The position numbers and the translations under genes were made by a program. Below the pieces are notes generated by a model. That model had not been told where the DNA came from and ran no database searches. It saw only the letters and a program-made list of their open reading frames with translations. From assembly GCA_009774765.1 (NCBI GenBank), contig VSOK01000003.1, forward strand, positions 31,468-95,467: a stretch of 64,000 bases of DNA, written 5' to 3'. Positions 54,708 through 63,879 of this stretch are shown in pieces (position 1 is the first letter of the stretch; the number at the start of each line of letters is the position of its first letter). This DNA comes from Bacteroidales bacterium (GTDB lineage: Bacteria; Bacteroidota; Bacteroidia; Bacteroidales; UBA932).

Positions 54708-54744
54708 CCGGCCATACCGGAACAAAGCAAAAACAAATCAGAAA

Positions 54745-55881
54745 ATGGATTTATTCAAAGTATATAAACTGTGGGACATAGAGCCAGTGAAAGGTCTTGA
54801 CACCACACTTTGGGACAAAGACGGCGTACGTTATACCGACCTTTACGGAGGGCACGCAGTGATTTCCGTAGGACATTGCCACCCTCATTATGTCAATATG
54901 ATCACAGAGCAGGCTGGCAAGCTCGGATTCTATTCCAACGCAGTGCAGAATTCACTGCAAAATGAACTTGCGTCAAAGTTGGGAAGGACAAGCGGCTATG
55001 ACGAATATTCCCTCTTCCTGTGCAACAGCGGAGCAGAAGCCAATGAAAATGCCATAAAGCTCGCTTCTTTCCATACAGGGAAAGACAAGATACTGGCTTT
55101 CGGCAAAGCGTTCCACGGAAGGACATCCGGAGCCGTCGCAGTGACGGACAACCCCAGGCTGCGGTCTCCGTTCAACTCTACAGACAATGTAAAATCTGTC
55201 GGGCTGAATGACATAGAAGCAGTTGAAAAGGAACTGGCAAAAGGCATCTATGCCGGAGTCATCATCGAGGGCATACAGGGAGTCGCCGGAATATTCGAGC
55301 CTACGGATGACTTTATGCAGAACCTGCGCAAGCTCTGCGACAGATACGGTACCGTACTGATTCTCGACGAGATCCAGTCCGGTTACGGAAGGACGGGAAG
55401 ATTCTTTGCACACCAGTATTCCGGCATAAAGGCGGATATCATCACGACAGCCAAGGGTATGGCAAACGGATTCCCTATCGGAGGCGTACTGATAAGCCCT
55501 GCGATAAAACCAGAATTCGGAATGCTCGGCACTACTTTCGGCGGCAACCATCTTGCCTGCGCGGCAGCAATTGCCGTACTTGATATCATTGAAAACGAGC
55601 ATCTTGTGGAAAACGCGGAACGTATAGGAAAATATTTCTACGATGCATTCCATCCGGAAGGCGAACTTGATCCATCCCTGAAGGAATATAGGGGGAAAGG
55701 CCTTATGATAGGACTTGAAATAAAAGAAGAATTCAAAGGTCTGCGCGACAGGCTGCTGTTTGAAGAGCATTTCTTCACAGGAGCAGCAGGAGCGGATGTA
55801 ATCCGCCTTCTTCCGTCGCTCACGATTTCAATGGAAACGGCATCGGAATTTGTCTCAGGCTGGAAAAAACTCACACGGTAA
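54745..55881 (+). CDS. argD: N-acylornithine aminotransferase
   Basis: A 378-residue class III PLP aminotransferase. Lys237 lies in TTAKGMANGFPIGG, and Asp208 lies in ILILDEIQSGYGRTG (LILDEIQSG). FLCNSGAEANENAIKLA and AFHGRTSGAVAVT are typical. It forms N-acetyl- or N-succinylornithine for the next enzyme. A 3-bp gap separates it from argF'. Confidence 0.94.
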   Translation: MDLFKVYKLWDIEPVKGLDTTLWDKDGVRYTDLYGGHAVISVGHCHPHYVNMITEQAGKLGFYSNAVQNSLQNELASKLGRTSGYDEYSLFLCNSGAEANENAIKLASFHTGKDKILAFGKAFHGRTSGAVAVTDNPRLRSPFNSTDNVKSVGLNDIEAVEKELAKGIYAGVIIEGIQGVAGIFEPTDDFMQNLRKLCDRYGTVLILDEIQSGYGRTGRFFAHQYSGIKADIITTAKGMANGFPIGGVLISPAIKPEFGMLGTTFGGNHLACAAAIAVLDIIENEHLVENAERIGKYFYDAFHPEGELDPSLKEYRGKGLMIGLEIKEEFKGLRDRLLFEEHFFTGAAGADVIRLLPSLTISMETASEFVSGWKKLTR

Positions 55882-55884
55882 TTT

Positions 55885-56838
55885 ATGAAAACATTTACTT
55901 CCATCACACAGATAGGCGACCTTAAGGAAGCGTTCGCCAAAGCAGAATATGTAAAGAAGAATCCGTTTGCAGACCAGGCCCTCGGCAAAAACAGGACTCT
56001 GCTTATGATTTTCTTCAACTCCAGCCTCAGGACACGTCTGAGCACACAGAAAGCAGCGATGAATCTCGGAATGAATGCAATAGTGCTTGACGTAAACCAG
56101 GGAGCGTGGAAACTTGAAACAGAAAGAGGAGTGGTTATGGACAGCGACAAGCCGGAGCATCTTCTTGAAGCGATCCCGGTAATGGGGTGCTATTGCGATA
56201 TAATAGGTGTCCGTTCATTCGCACGGTTCGAGAACAAGTCAGATGATTATAACGAACTGATTCTTAATCAGTTCATCAGATATTCAGGCAAACCGGTATT
56301 CAGTATGGAAGCGGCCACACGCCATCCGCTCCAGACATTTGCCGATATGATCACAATAGAGGAATACAAAAAGAAGGAAAGGCCGAAGATCGTAATGACC
56401 TGGGCTCCGCATCCGAAAGCCCTGCCTCAGGCTGTGCCGAATTCATTTGCCGAAGGCATCAACCTGACAGACTATGAATTTGTCATCACGCATCCTGAAG
56501 GATATGAGCTCGACCCCGCATTTACAGGAAAGGCAGTCATCGAATATGACCAGAAGAAGGCTTTTGAAGGTGCTGATTTCATATACGCAAAAAACTGGGC
56601 TGCATATTCCGGTGACAATTACGGAAAAGTGCTGAGCATGGACAGGAGCTGGACAGTCGACAGTGCAAAGATGGCCCTCACGGACAATGCCTATTTTATG
56701 CACTGCCTGCCAGTCAGAAGGAATATGATCGTAAGCGACGATGTGATTGAAAGCGACAGATCCATTGTAATTCCAGAGGCGGCCAACAGAGTAGTGTCAG
56801 CCCAGACCGTACTGAAGGAAATGCTGATGGGACTTTAG
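55885..56838 (+). CDS. argF': N-succinylornithine carbamoyltransferase
   Basis: A 317-residue carbamoyltransferase closely resembling the Bacteroides SOTCase: FNSSLRTRLSTQKAAMNLG for carbamoyl phosphate and HCLPVRRN near the C-terminus. Pro90 in SDKPEHLL is the residue reported to select N-succinyl- over N-acetylornithine (acetyl-specific enzymes have Glu there). The enzyme thus points to a succinylated arginine pathway. It is between argD and argB in the operon. Confidence 0.9.
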   Translation: MKTFTSITQIGDLKEAFAKAEYVKKNPFADQALGKNRTLLMIFFNSSLRTRLSTQKAAMNLGMNAIVLDVNQGAWKLETERGVVMDSDKPEHLLEAIPVMGCYCDIIGVRSFARFENKSDDYNELILNQFIRYSGKPVFSMEAATRHPLQTFADMITIEEYKKKERPKIVMTWAPHPKALPQAVPNSFAEGINLTDYEFVITHPEGYELDPAFTGKAVIEYDQKKAFEGADFIYAKNWAAYSGDNYGKVLSMDRSWTVDSAKMALTDNAYFMHCLPVRRNMIVSDDVIESDRSIVIPEAANRVVSAQTVLKEMLMGL

Positions 56839-56886
56839 TGCATTCCCAAGACAGTCCGGCAGAATTCTAAATATCAAGAGAAGATT

Positions 56887-57684
56887 ATGATAAAGGTGGT
56901 GAAAATAGGAGGCAATGTGGTGGACAATCCGCAGCTTCTGGAAAATTTCATAAAGGACTTCACCTCTATGGAGGGTCCCAAAGTCCTCATACACGGAGGC
57001 GGTGTGATGGCCAGTCAGATGCAGAGACAGCTCGGACAGCAGCCTGTCATGATTGAAGGCAGACGTGTCACAGACCAGGATACCCTTAAAATCGTCACTA
57101 TGATATATGCAGGATGGTGCAGCAAAAGCATTGTGGCCATTATGCAGAAACACGGATGCAGCGCAATCGGACTGTCAGGTGCTGACGCCGATCTGATAAC
57201 AGCAGTAAGACGGCCGCCAGTCACTGCAGTTTCCGGTGAGACCATAGATTACGGTTATGTCGGAGACGTTGACCCGTCCATGATAAACTCAGGATTCATC
57301 ATCAGCCTTACCGGACAAGGAATAACACCTGTCATCTGTGCGATTACATCCGACGGACACGGCAATCTGCTCAACACCAATGCCGACACGGTGGCGTCTT
57401 CGGTTGCGGTAGCCCTTGCGATGCGCAACCCTTCCGAGAAAGTGTCTCTGATATATTGCTTTGAAAAGGACGGGGTGCTTTATGACAAAGATGACGACGC
57501 AAGTCTGATAAAGGAGATTACTCCAGAATACTACAGGACGCTCAAAGAGGAAGGCAGAGTCGCGGCAGGAATGATACCGAAACTGGACAACTCATTCAAG
57601 GCGATAAGGGAAGGAGTAGCCGGAGTAACGATAAAGCACGCGCGCAATCTTCTCAACCGGACAGGAACCGAACTGATCGGATAA
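56887..57684 (+). CDS. argB: N-acylglutamate kinase
   Basis: A 265-residue amino-acid kinase. The N-terminal KVVKIGGNVVDN and PKVLIHGGGVMASQMQRQLG are the substrate and ATP sites, and CAITSDGHGNLLNTNADTVAS is the ArgB block. It phosphorylates the gamma-carboxylate of N-acylglutamate. It lies 11 bp before argE. Confidence 0.94.
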   Translation: MIKVVKIGGNVVDNPQLLENFIKDFTSMEGPKVLIHGGGVMASQMQRQLGQQPVMIEGRRVTDQDTLKIVTMIYAGWCSKSIVAIMQKHGCSAIGLSGADADLITAVRRPPVTAVSGETIDYGYVGDVDPSMINSGFIISLTGQGITPVICAITSDGHGNLLNTNADTVASSVAVALAMRNPSEKVSLIYCFEKDGVLYDKDDDASLIKEITPEYYRTLKEEGRVAAGMIPKLDNSFKAIREGVAGVTIKHARNLLNRTGTELIG

Positions 57685-57695
57685 ATCACCATATA

Positions 57696-58823
57696 ATGCA
57701 TACGGACAACTACATACAGGAATCAGTCGAGCTTCTGAAACAGATGGTTTCCATACCTTCGCCTTCATTTGAAGAAAGTATGGTAAGGGAACATATAAGC
57801 AATTGGCTTACGGACAGGAAAATATGTCACGAAGTCATAAAAAACAACATTGTAGCTTTCAACAGCCGTTTCTGCAAATCAAAACAAACGTTGATGCTGT
57901 GCGCCCATATCGACACGGTTTCTCCAGGAAACGACTATTCCTTCGACCCGTATAATCCTGATTACGAGCAGGCATACCGCAATTCAGCGACAGAAGACGG
58001 CAATATCCGGGACAGCCGTGAAAAGGTATTCGGCCTGGGATCCAACGATGACGGAGCATCTGCAGTAGCTATGATTTCAGCATTCCGGCATTTCTACAAT
58101 GAGGAACTTCCAATCAATCTGATGCTTGTACTAAGCGCAGAAGAGGAGAGATCCGGCAAAGACGGAATGAGCTTTATATGGGCAAATATTGAACATACTC
58201 CAGACTGGGCGATAGTCGGAGAGCCGACACGGATGCAGGCAGCTACCTCGGAGCGCGGTCTGCTGGTAATCGACGCAACATCGTACGGGACAAGCGGGCA
58301 CGCCGCACGTGGAGACGGAGACAACGCCATCTATATAGCAATGGATGACATCGAAAGACTACGCAGCCATAAATTCAGCAGAATCTCCGAAATGATGGGG
58401 CAAGTGCATCTGAACGTGACACAGATAAATGCAGGTACGGCGCACAATGTCATACCAGACCAATGCAGTTTCGTAATAGACATACGTCCTACCGAACAGT
58501 ATACCAACGAAGAGATACTAAACGAACTCAGCAGACTGTGCCGAAGCAGGCTGACTGCGCGGAACCTGGCCAACAGGTCTTCCGCCACCCGTCCAGATTC
58601 TCCCCTTGTCCGCTGCGCCGGGGAACTCGGTATTGAGGTTTTCTCCTCCCCTACCACATCCGACTGGATGAGAATAGGATGCGATGCCATCAAAATGGGC
58701 CCTGGAGATTCTTCCAGATCACACAAAAAGGATGAATTCGTATATGTATCGGAGATAGAGGACGGAATCAGAAAATATATTGATTTCATAGAAACATTCA
58801 TAATAAGCCTAACCCGGAACTGA
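57696..58823 (+). CDS. argE: M20-family N-acyl-ornithine/citrulline deacylase
   Basis: A 375-residue zinc peptidase-fold deacylase. MLCAHIDTVSPG carries the first metal His/Asp, LVLSAEEERSG the Glu-Glu, and GTSGHAARGDGDNAIY lies in the dimerisation domain. In a SOTC pathway it would remove succinate from N-succinylcitrulline. It is placed between argB and argH. Confidence 0.88.
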   Translation: MHTDNYIQESVELLKQMVSIPSPSFEESMVREHISNWLTDRKICHEVIKNNIVAFNSRFCKSKQTLMLCAHIDTVSPGNDYSFDPYNPDYEQAYRNSATEDGNIRDSREKVFGLGSNDDGASAVAMISAFRHFYNEELPINLMLVLSAEEERSGKDGMSFIWANIEHTPDWAIVGEPTRMQAATSERGLLVIDATSYGTSGHAARGDGDNAIYIAMDDIERLRSHKFSRISEMMGQVHLNVTQINAGTAHNVIPDQCSFVIDIRPTEQYTNEEILNELSRLCRSRLTARNLANRSSATRPDSPLVRCAGELGIEVFSSPTTSDWMRIGCDAIKMGPGDSSRSHKKDEFVYVSEIEDGIRKYIDFIETFIISLTRN

Positions 58824-58887
58824 ACCAGTTCAGGCTACGATGAGGAGAAATAAAGTATAAGACAAAAGAAGTTTAAAGACATCGGAT

Positions 58888-60180
58888 ATGAGCAACACTC
58901 TCTGGAGCAAAGGAACAAAGGCAACCGACCTTGTAGAAAATTTCACAGTAGGCAATGACAGGATACTGGACCTGAGACTTGCAGAATATGACGTGAAGGG
59001 CTCAAAGGCACATATAACAATGCTGGAAAGCATCGGACTGCTTACAGGACAGGAACTGGAGCTGCTGTCAAAGGAGCTTGACAGGATAGCGGAAGAAATA
59101 GTCGACGGTAAATTCGTCCTTGAAGACGATGTGGAAGACATCCACTCACAGGTCGAGCTTCTCCTTACCCGCAGGCTCGGAGACATCGGGAAAAAGATAC
59201 ATTCAGGACGTTCACGCAACGACCAGGTACTGGTGGACGTCAAGCTGTTCCTGAAAGATGAAGTTCTCAAGGTCAGGAAAGAAGTCCTGAAGCTGTTCGG
59301 GACTCTTCAGGAACTGAGCGAAAAACACAAGGATGTCCTTCTTCCAGGATATACGCACGGACAGATGGCTATGCCATCCTCTTTCGGACTGTGGTTCGGA
59401 GCATACGCGGAATCGCTTGCAGACGATATGTATATGCTGCACGGGGCATACAATGTAACGGACCAGAATCCTCTCGGCTCGGCTGCAGGATACGGGAACT
59501 CGTTCCCTCTCGACAGGGAAATGACCACGTCTCTCCTCGGCTTCGCCTCGCTTGACTACAATGCCGTCGCCGCACAGCTCAGCAGGGGCAAGACAGAACG
59601 CGCAACAGCCTCAGCCCTCGGAGCGATAGCACTTACTCTCAACAAATTGGCAGCCGACTGCTGTATGTATATGTGCCCGAACTACGGATTCATCAGATTC
59701 CCGGATGAACTGACAACAGGCTCAAGCATTATGCCCCACAAGAAAAACCCTGACGTATGGGAAATGATAAGGGGCAACTGCAACCGCATCCTCAGCTGCG
59801 AGAATGAGATTTCACTGCTGTGCAGCAATATGCCGCACGGATACCACAGGGAGTTCCAGCTGTTGAAGGACATCCTGTTCCCTGCTCTTGAAATGATGCA
59901 CAAATGCCTGTTTATGGCTGACTATATGCTGCAGAACATAATCGTGAACGAACATATCCTTGATTCTCCCCTATATGACTATCTGTTTACAGTCGAGGAG
60001 GTAAACAGGAGGACATTGGACGGTATGCCGTTCAGGGACGCCTACAAAAGTGTCGGCATAGAGGTCAACGAAGGACGTTTCCACGCAGAGAAAACCGTAA
60101 GGCATACCCATACCGGCAGCATAGGCAATCTATGCAACGGCAGAATACGTGAAAAGATGGAAAAGGCGGCAGCATTCTGA
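58888..60180 (+). CDS. argH: Argininosuccinate lyase
   Basis: A 430-residue lyase of the fumarase/aspartase superfamily. HSGRSRNDQVLVDVKLF and TTGSSIMPHKKNPDVWE, with the mobile-loop signature SSIMPHKKNPD, are conserved. It is the last gene of the operon, releasing arginine and fumarate. It is followed by the convergent DMT transporter. Confidence 0.95.
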   Translation: MSNTLWSKGTKATDLVENFTVGNDRILDLRLAEYDVKGSKAHITMLESIGLLTGQELELLSKELDRIAEEIVDGKFVLEDDVEDIHSQVELLLTRRLGDIGKKIHSGRSRNDQVLVDVKLFLKDEVLKVRKEVLKLFGTLQELSEKHKDVLLPGYTHGQMAMPSSFGLWFGAYAESLADDMYMLHGAYNVTDQNPLGSAAGYGNSFPLDREMTTSLLGFASLDYNAVAAQLSRGKTERATASALGAIALTLNKLAADCCMYMCPNYGFIRFPDELTTGSSIMPHKKNPDVWEMIRGNCNRILSCENEISLLCSNMPHGYHREFQLLKDILFPALEMMHKCLFMADYMLQNIIVNEHILDSPLYDYLFTVEEVNRRTLDGMPFRDAYKSVGIEVNEGRFHAEKTVRHTHTGSIGNLCNGRIREKMEKAAAF

Positions 60181-60209
60181 CAGCTGCCTACAGGCTGTAA
60201 CCGGAGCGG

Positions 60210-61142
60210 TCAGGCATTGTCCTCCGCATTCCGGGCTTTGCTGCGGTTGACAAGAAACACTCCTGAAAATATCAGGACTACGGCCAGAACCTTAAGTATA
60301 TTGAAACTGTCCATTCCCCAGATTATCGCAGCGGCAGATGCCACTATCGGCTGCACATAATTGTACATCGCCACAAGTGTCGGACGGAGACTCCTCTGTC
60401 CGAGCGGAATTATAAGGTAGCAGAGGAATGTTCCGAAAAACAGTATATATCCGAGTCCTGCATATTGCTCAAAAGGCAGGGACGCCCAATCAGTCGACGC
60501 AATTTCCCTGACAGATATGGGAAGCAATATGACTGATGCGAATGTGAACATCCATTTCATAAGGGTGACCGGCGAGTATTTTCTGATCAGCCCCTGAAAA
60601 AGCACAAGATACACTGCGTATGAACATTGCGCCAGCAGGCACAGCAGGTCACCTTTCAGACTTGAAGACTGACCGGCATGAAGTGCGGCCGAAGTCCCCG
60701 GAATAAGGTAATTGCCGAATACGAGAAGCAGCGCGCCGCAGGCTCCGAGCATTACTCCCCCGGCTTTCTTCGACGTTATAGGCTCCTTCAGGTATATGGC
60801 CGCAAACAGCATAGTGACAATAGGCAATGAAGTCGTTATTATAGATGCGTCCACAGGTGAAGTCATGGAGATTCCTGTGATAAAGACGCCCTGGTTCAGA
60901 AGAGACGAGAACATTCCTGCAAAAAACAGCTTGATATAGTCCTTCCTGTCCACCTTTTCGTTTTTTGTAAACAACGACAGAATCCAGAACAGCACCGCCG
61001 CTCCCAAGATTCTCACATCCACGACAATCAACGAACTGACAAGCCCTGCTGACATGACAGCTTTTGAAACCGGAGCCATCATCCCCCACATCACATTGGC
61101 TCCAAGCATAGACAAATGCCCTATTTTCTGTTCTCTGTTCAT
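60210..61142 (-). CDS. DMT-family (EamA) transporter
   Basis: A 310-residue inner-membrane protein with ten hydrophobic helices in two EamA repeats (GANVMWGMMAPVSKAVM and GDLLCLLAQCSYAVYLVLFQGL). Metabolite export is the usual role; the substrate is unknown. The promoter is TATCTTTG at 61163-61170. Confidence 0.85.
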   Translation of the reverse strand: MNREQKIGHLSMLGANVMWGMMAPVSKAVMSAGLVSSLIVVDVRILGAAVLFWILSLFTKNEKVDRKDYIKLFFAGMFSSLLNQGVFITGISMTSPVDASIITTSLPIVTMLFAAIYLKEPITSKKAGGVMLGACGALLLVFGNYLIPGTSAALHAGQSSSLKGDLLCLLAQCSYAVYLVLFQGLIRKYSPVTLMKWMFTFASVILLPISVREIASTDWASLPFEQYAGLGYILFFGTFLCYLIIPLGQRSLRPTLVAMYNYVQPIVASAAAIIWGMDSFNILKVLAVVLIFSGVFLVNRSKARNAEDNA

Positions 61143-61162
61143 ATTGCTACGTTAAAAGGCCG

Positions 61163-61240
61163 CAAAGATAATGATTTTATATAAACCTGGACACTTCAGA
61201 CTGGCGTGATTATTGAGGCATCGGGGCGGATTTATTTTTG
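61163..61240. promoter_or_regulatory. Divergent -7 boxes: DMT transporter (-) and mgsA (+)
   Basis: The minus-strand TATCTTTG (61163-61170) is 20 bp before the transporter ATG. The plus-strand TATTTTTG (61233-61240) is only 8 bp before the mgsA ATG, so the mgsA mRNA would be nearly leaderless. Confidence 0.55.
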
Positions 61241-61248
61241 GACGAATT

Positions 61249-61704
61249 ATGATAAAGAACATTGCACTTGTAGCTCACGATGCGAGAAAATCGGAGCTGA
61301 TCAATTGGGTAAGATTCAACGCAGGCTCGATGAAAGACTGCACTCTATATTGTACTGGAACTACAGGAAGACTTGTAGGACAGGCACTTGAAGAAGCTTT
61401 GGGAGAAGACGTTCCACAGGTGAACAAGCTGCTCAGCGGCCCGCTCGGAGGAGACGCCCAGATCGGAGCAATGATAGCGGAGGGCAAGATAGATATGCTC
61501 GTATTCTTCTGCGACAACCTCATTATGCAGGGTCACCAGAATGATGTCATGAGCCTTGTCAGGCTTGCCTCCCTCTACAACATCCCGTTCGCGACCAACA
61601 GGAGCACAGCCGATTTCATCATTTCCTCACCGCTCTACAGCGACTCGGAGTACGAGCGCATCATACCGAACTGCATCGAGACCTACAAAAACAGGAAAGT
61701 GTGA
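61249..61704 (+). CDS. mgsA: Methylglyoxal synthase
   Basis: A 151-residue enzyme turning dihydroxyacetone phosphate into methylglyoxal. IALVAHDARKSELINWV, GTTGRL, SGPLGGDAQIGAMIAEGKIDMLVFFCDN and FATNRSTADF are the complete family set. The ATG at 61249 is chosen because the earlier start lies in the promoter. A DJ-1 protein elsewhere in the window could detoxify glyoxals, but the link is not shown. Confidence 0.93.
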   Translation: MIKNIALVAHDARKSELINWVRFNAGSMKDCTLYCTGTTGRLVGQALEEALGEDVPQVNKLLSGPLGGDAQIGAMIAEGKIDMLVFFCDNLIMQGHQNDVMSLVRLASLYNIPFATNRSTADFIISSPLYSDSEYERIIPNCIETYKNRKV

Positions 61705-61727
61705 CACTGCAATAAAAAGACAGGGGA

Positions 61728-63284
61728 TCAGCTGTCAAGCTTATCCCCTGTTTCAGTGTAGAATTCATTCTGCAGGACCGTAAAGTCTGTGACTTCGACG
61801 ATTTTTATGCTGCATTTGTATTTGCGTTTCCAGCGGTAGAGTATGGAGAATATGCCACGGCTAAGGTATGCGCCCAGAATAGGGCTGACCTTGAGAACCA
61901 ATGATCTGACACCTTTCTCTCCGGCATAATACGAGAGCCTTCTCTCTATCGCTTCATCAATGACGACACTTGAAGATATCTTTCCGGTTCCGTGACACAC
62001 CGGACATACTTCAGTAGTATTGATCTCGGTGGCCGGACGTACCCTCTGGCGGGTAATCTGCATAAGGCCGAATTTGGTCAGCGGCAGCACATTGTGCTTC
62101 GCCCTGTCTCCCTGCATCAGTTCCTGCATATATCTGAACAGCATATTCCGATGCTCATTGGATTCCATATCTATGAAATCCACTATCACGATACCTCCCA
62201 TATCACGCAGACGTATCTGACGGGCAATCTCTTCGGCCGCATAGCGATTGACATCGTATGTATTCTGCTCCTGCTCCTTGTTCTTGGAACGGGTACCGCT
62301 GTTGACATCAATCACGTGCAACGCTTCTGTGTGCTCTATGACAAGATAAGCCCCCTGCTTTATAGGAACCACTTTCCCGAATGAACTCTTTATCTGCCTT
62401 GTGACCTCAAAATGGTCAAAAATAGGCTCGGAGTCCTTGTATAGCTTCACTATCTTTTCCTGTTCGGGAGAAATAAGTGAAATGTATTTGCGGGTCTCGT
62501 CATAGACATTCTCATCATTTACATATATGTTCGAGAACGAATCATTCAGCAGATCCCTGAGAATAGTGGTAGTCTTGCTGTACTCGGTAAAGAGCAGCTG
62601 CACGGACTTGTAAAGAGCAAATTTTTTCCAGGAATTCTCCCATTTTTCCACAAGCGACATAAGTTCCGCATCAAGTATAGCGGCATTTTTACCTTCTGCC
62701 GCAGTACGGATGATCGCTCCATAATTCTTTGGAAGAATATTCCTTACAAGTGCCTCAAGTCTTCTTTTTTCTTCCTTTGAAGAAATCTTCTGAGAAACGC
62801 TCACCTTTTCTGCAAAAGGGAGCAATACAATATTGCGTCCTGCCAATGAAATTTCCGCAGTCAGTCGAGACCCTTTTGTCGATATCGGCTCCTTGACTAT
62901 CTGTACCACAATCATCTGACCGGGTGTGAGCACATTTTCTATCCTTCCTTCCTTTTCCAGTACGGGACCTATCTTTATATGCGAATAGATCCCCTTAAGG
63001 TTGGAATTAGGATTGCTCCTTTTGACGAATTCGTCAAAAGCCTTGAAATACAGGCCCAGGTCAAGATAATGTACAAAAGCCTCCTTTTCGTCACCGATGT
63101 CCACAAAGGCAGCATTCAGGGCAGGCAGAATTTTTTTTACTTTTCCGAGATACACGTCACCTACGGAATAACTATGCCCCTGGCTGGACTCCTTGTTGAA
63201 TTCAATCAGACGATGGTTTTCCATCAGAGCGATTGAAACTTCAGTTGAATTGACATCAACGATAAGATCTTTTACAGACTCCAT
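61728..63284 (-). CDS. rng: Ribonuclease E/G family protein
   Basis: A 518-residue RNase G-like enzyme. The S1-like domain is at about 35-130 (VGDVYLGKVKKILPALNAAFVDIGDEKEAFVHYLDL). The catalytic DNase I-like core has GGIVIVDFIDMESNEHR, and the zinc-link CPVCHGTG lies near residue 430. It lacks the long C-terminal scaffold of RNase E, so RNase G-type. It probably processes 16S 5' ends and mRNA. Confidence 0.92.
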   Translation of the reverse strand: MESVKDLIVDVNSTEVSIALMENHRLIEFNKESSQGHSYSVGDVYLGKVKKILPALNAAFVDIGDEKEAFVHYLDLGLYFKAFDEFVKRSNPNSNLKGIYSHIKIGPVLEKEGRIENVLTPGQMIVVQIVKEPISTKGSRLTAEISLAGRNIVLLPFAEKVSVSQKISSKEEKRRLEALVRNILPKNYGAIIRTAAEGKNAAILDAELMSLVEKWENSWKKFALYKSVQLLFTEYSKTTTILRDLLNDSFSNIYVNDENVYDETRKYISLISPEQEKIVKLYKDSEPIFDHFEVTRQIKSSFGKVVPIKQGAYLVIEHTEALHVIDVNSGTRSKNKEQEQNTYDVNRYAAEEIARQIRLRDMGGIVIVDFIDMESNEHRNMLFRYMQELMQGDRAKHNVLPLTKFGLMQITRQRVRPATEINTTEVCPVCHGTGKISSSVVIDEAIERRLSYYAGEKGVRSLVLKVSPILGAYLSRGIFSILYRWKRKYKCSIKIVEVTDFTVLQNEFYTETGDKLDS

Positions 63285-63368
63285 TAAGGAAATAACATTA
63301 CCATTTTACAACTGGAAACCATCAGGTTTCCTTACATACTTCCAGGAACATTGATTTCCTGAAAACAA

Positions 63369-63398
63369 AAAGGCCGACCAGATCAAGGGTCAGCCTTT
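63369..63398 (-). terminator. Terminator of the HU-small-protein unit
   Basis: Read on the minus strand, AAAGGCTGACC and GGTCGGCCTTT (one wobble) form the stem, followed by a T run. It separates the unit from rng. Confidence 0.8.
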
Positions 63399-63438
63399 CT
63401 CAATTTAGCGGACTGCTAAAATGGCAGACACTGAAAAA

Positions 63439-63531
63439 TTACTTTCTCTTTTTGTGTCTATTCTTACGCAAACGTTTTTTACGTTTGTGCGTAGCCATTT
63501 TATGTCTCTTTCTCTTTTTACCGCTTGGCAT
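63439..63531 (-). CDS. 30-residue very basic protein (AURKAIP1/COX24-like)
   Basis: A 30-codon gene, made almost only of Lys, Arg and His (PSGKKRKRHKMATHKRKKRL...), found just after HU and before rng. Bacteroidetes carry a conserved protein of this type, annotated as an AURKAIP1/COX24-domain protein and thought to be a ribosome-associated small protein. No homologue was searched here. A terminator lies just downstream. Confidence 0.75.
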   Translation of the reverse strand: MPSGKKRKRHKMATHKRKKRLRKNRHKKRK

Positions 63532-63549
63532 AATCTGAAAGTTTTAAAA

Positions 63550-63825
63550 TTATTTCTTGACAACGTTCACAAATACCTTTGCTGGTTTGAACGCAGGTAC
63601 ATTGTGAGCAGGAATAGTCATTGTTGTATTCTTTGTAATATTTCTCGCAGCCTTCTCAGCACGATGCTTGATAATGAAGCTGCCGAAACCGCGGAGATAA
63701 ACAGGATTGCCTTTTGCAAGAGAATCCTTCACGCACTCCATAAATGATTCAACCACCGTCTGTACAGTGATCTTTTCAATGCCTGTAGCCTTCGCTACCT
63801 CATTTACAATTTCTGCCTTTGTCAT
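63550..63825 (-). CDS. hup: HU-family DNA-binding protein
   Basis: A 91-residue nucleoid protein with TKAEIVNEVAKATGI at the N-terminus and the DNA-binding arm LRGFGSFIIKHRAEKAARNITKNTTMTIPAHNVPAFKPAKVF. ATG 63825 is chosen, with -7 box TACCTTTG at 63872-63879; the frame open to 63861 is not favoured. Confidence 0.93.
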   Translation of the reverse strand: MTKAEIVNEVAKATGIEKITVQTVVESFMECVKDSLAKGNPVYLRGFGSFIIKHRAEKAARNITKNTTMTIPAHNVPAFKPAKVFVNVVKK

Positions 63826-63871
63826 AACCGTTTTAAATTTTACTTGTCTGTGTTTTAGCACATAATCCGTG

Positions 63872-63879
63872 CAAAGGTA
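63872..63879 (-). promoter_or_regulatory. -7 box of the HU gene
   Basis: TACCTTTG on the minus strand, 46 bp before the HU ATG. The remaining bases to 64000 show no gene. Confidence 0.6.
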
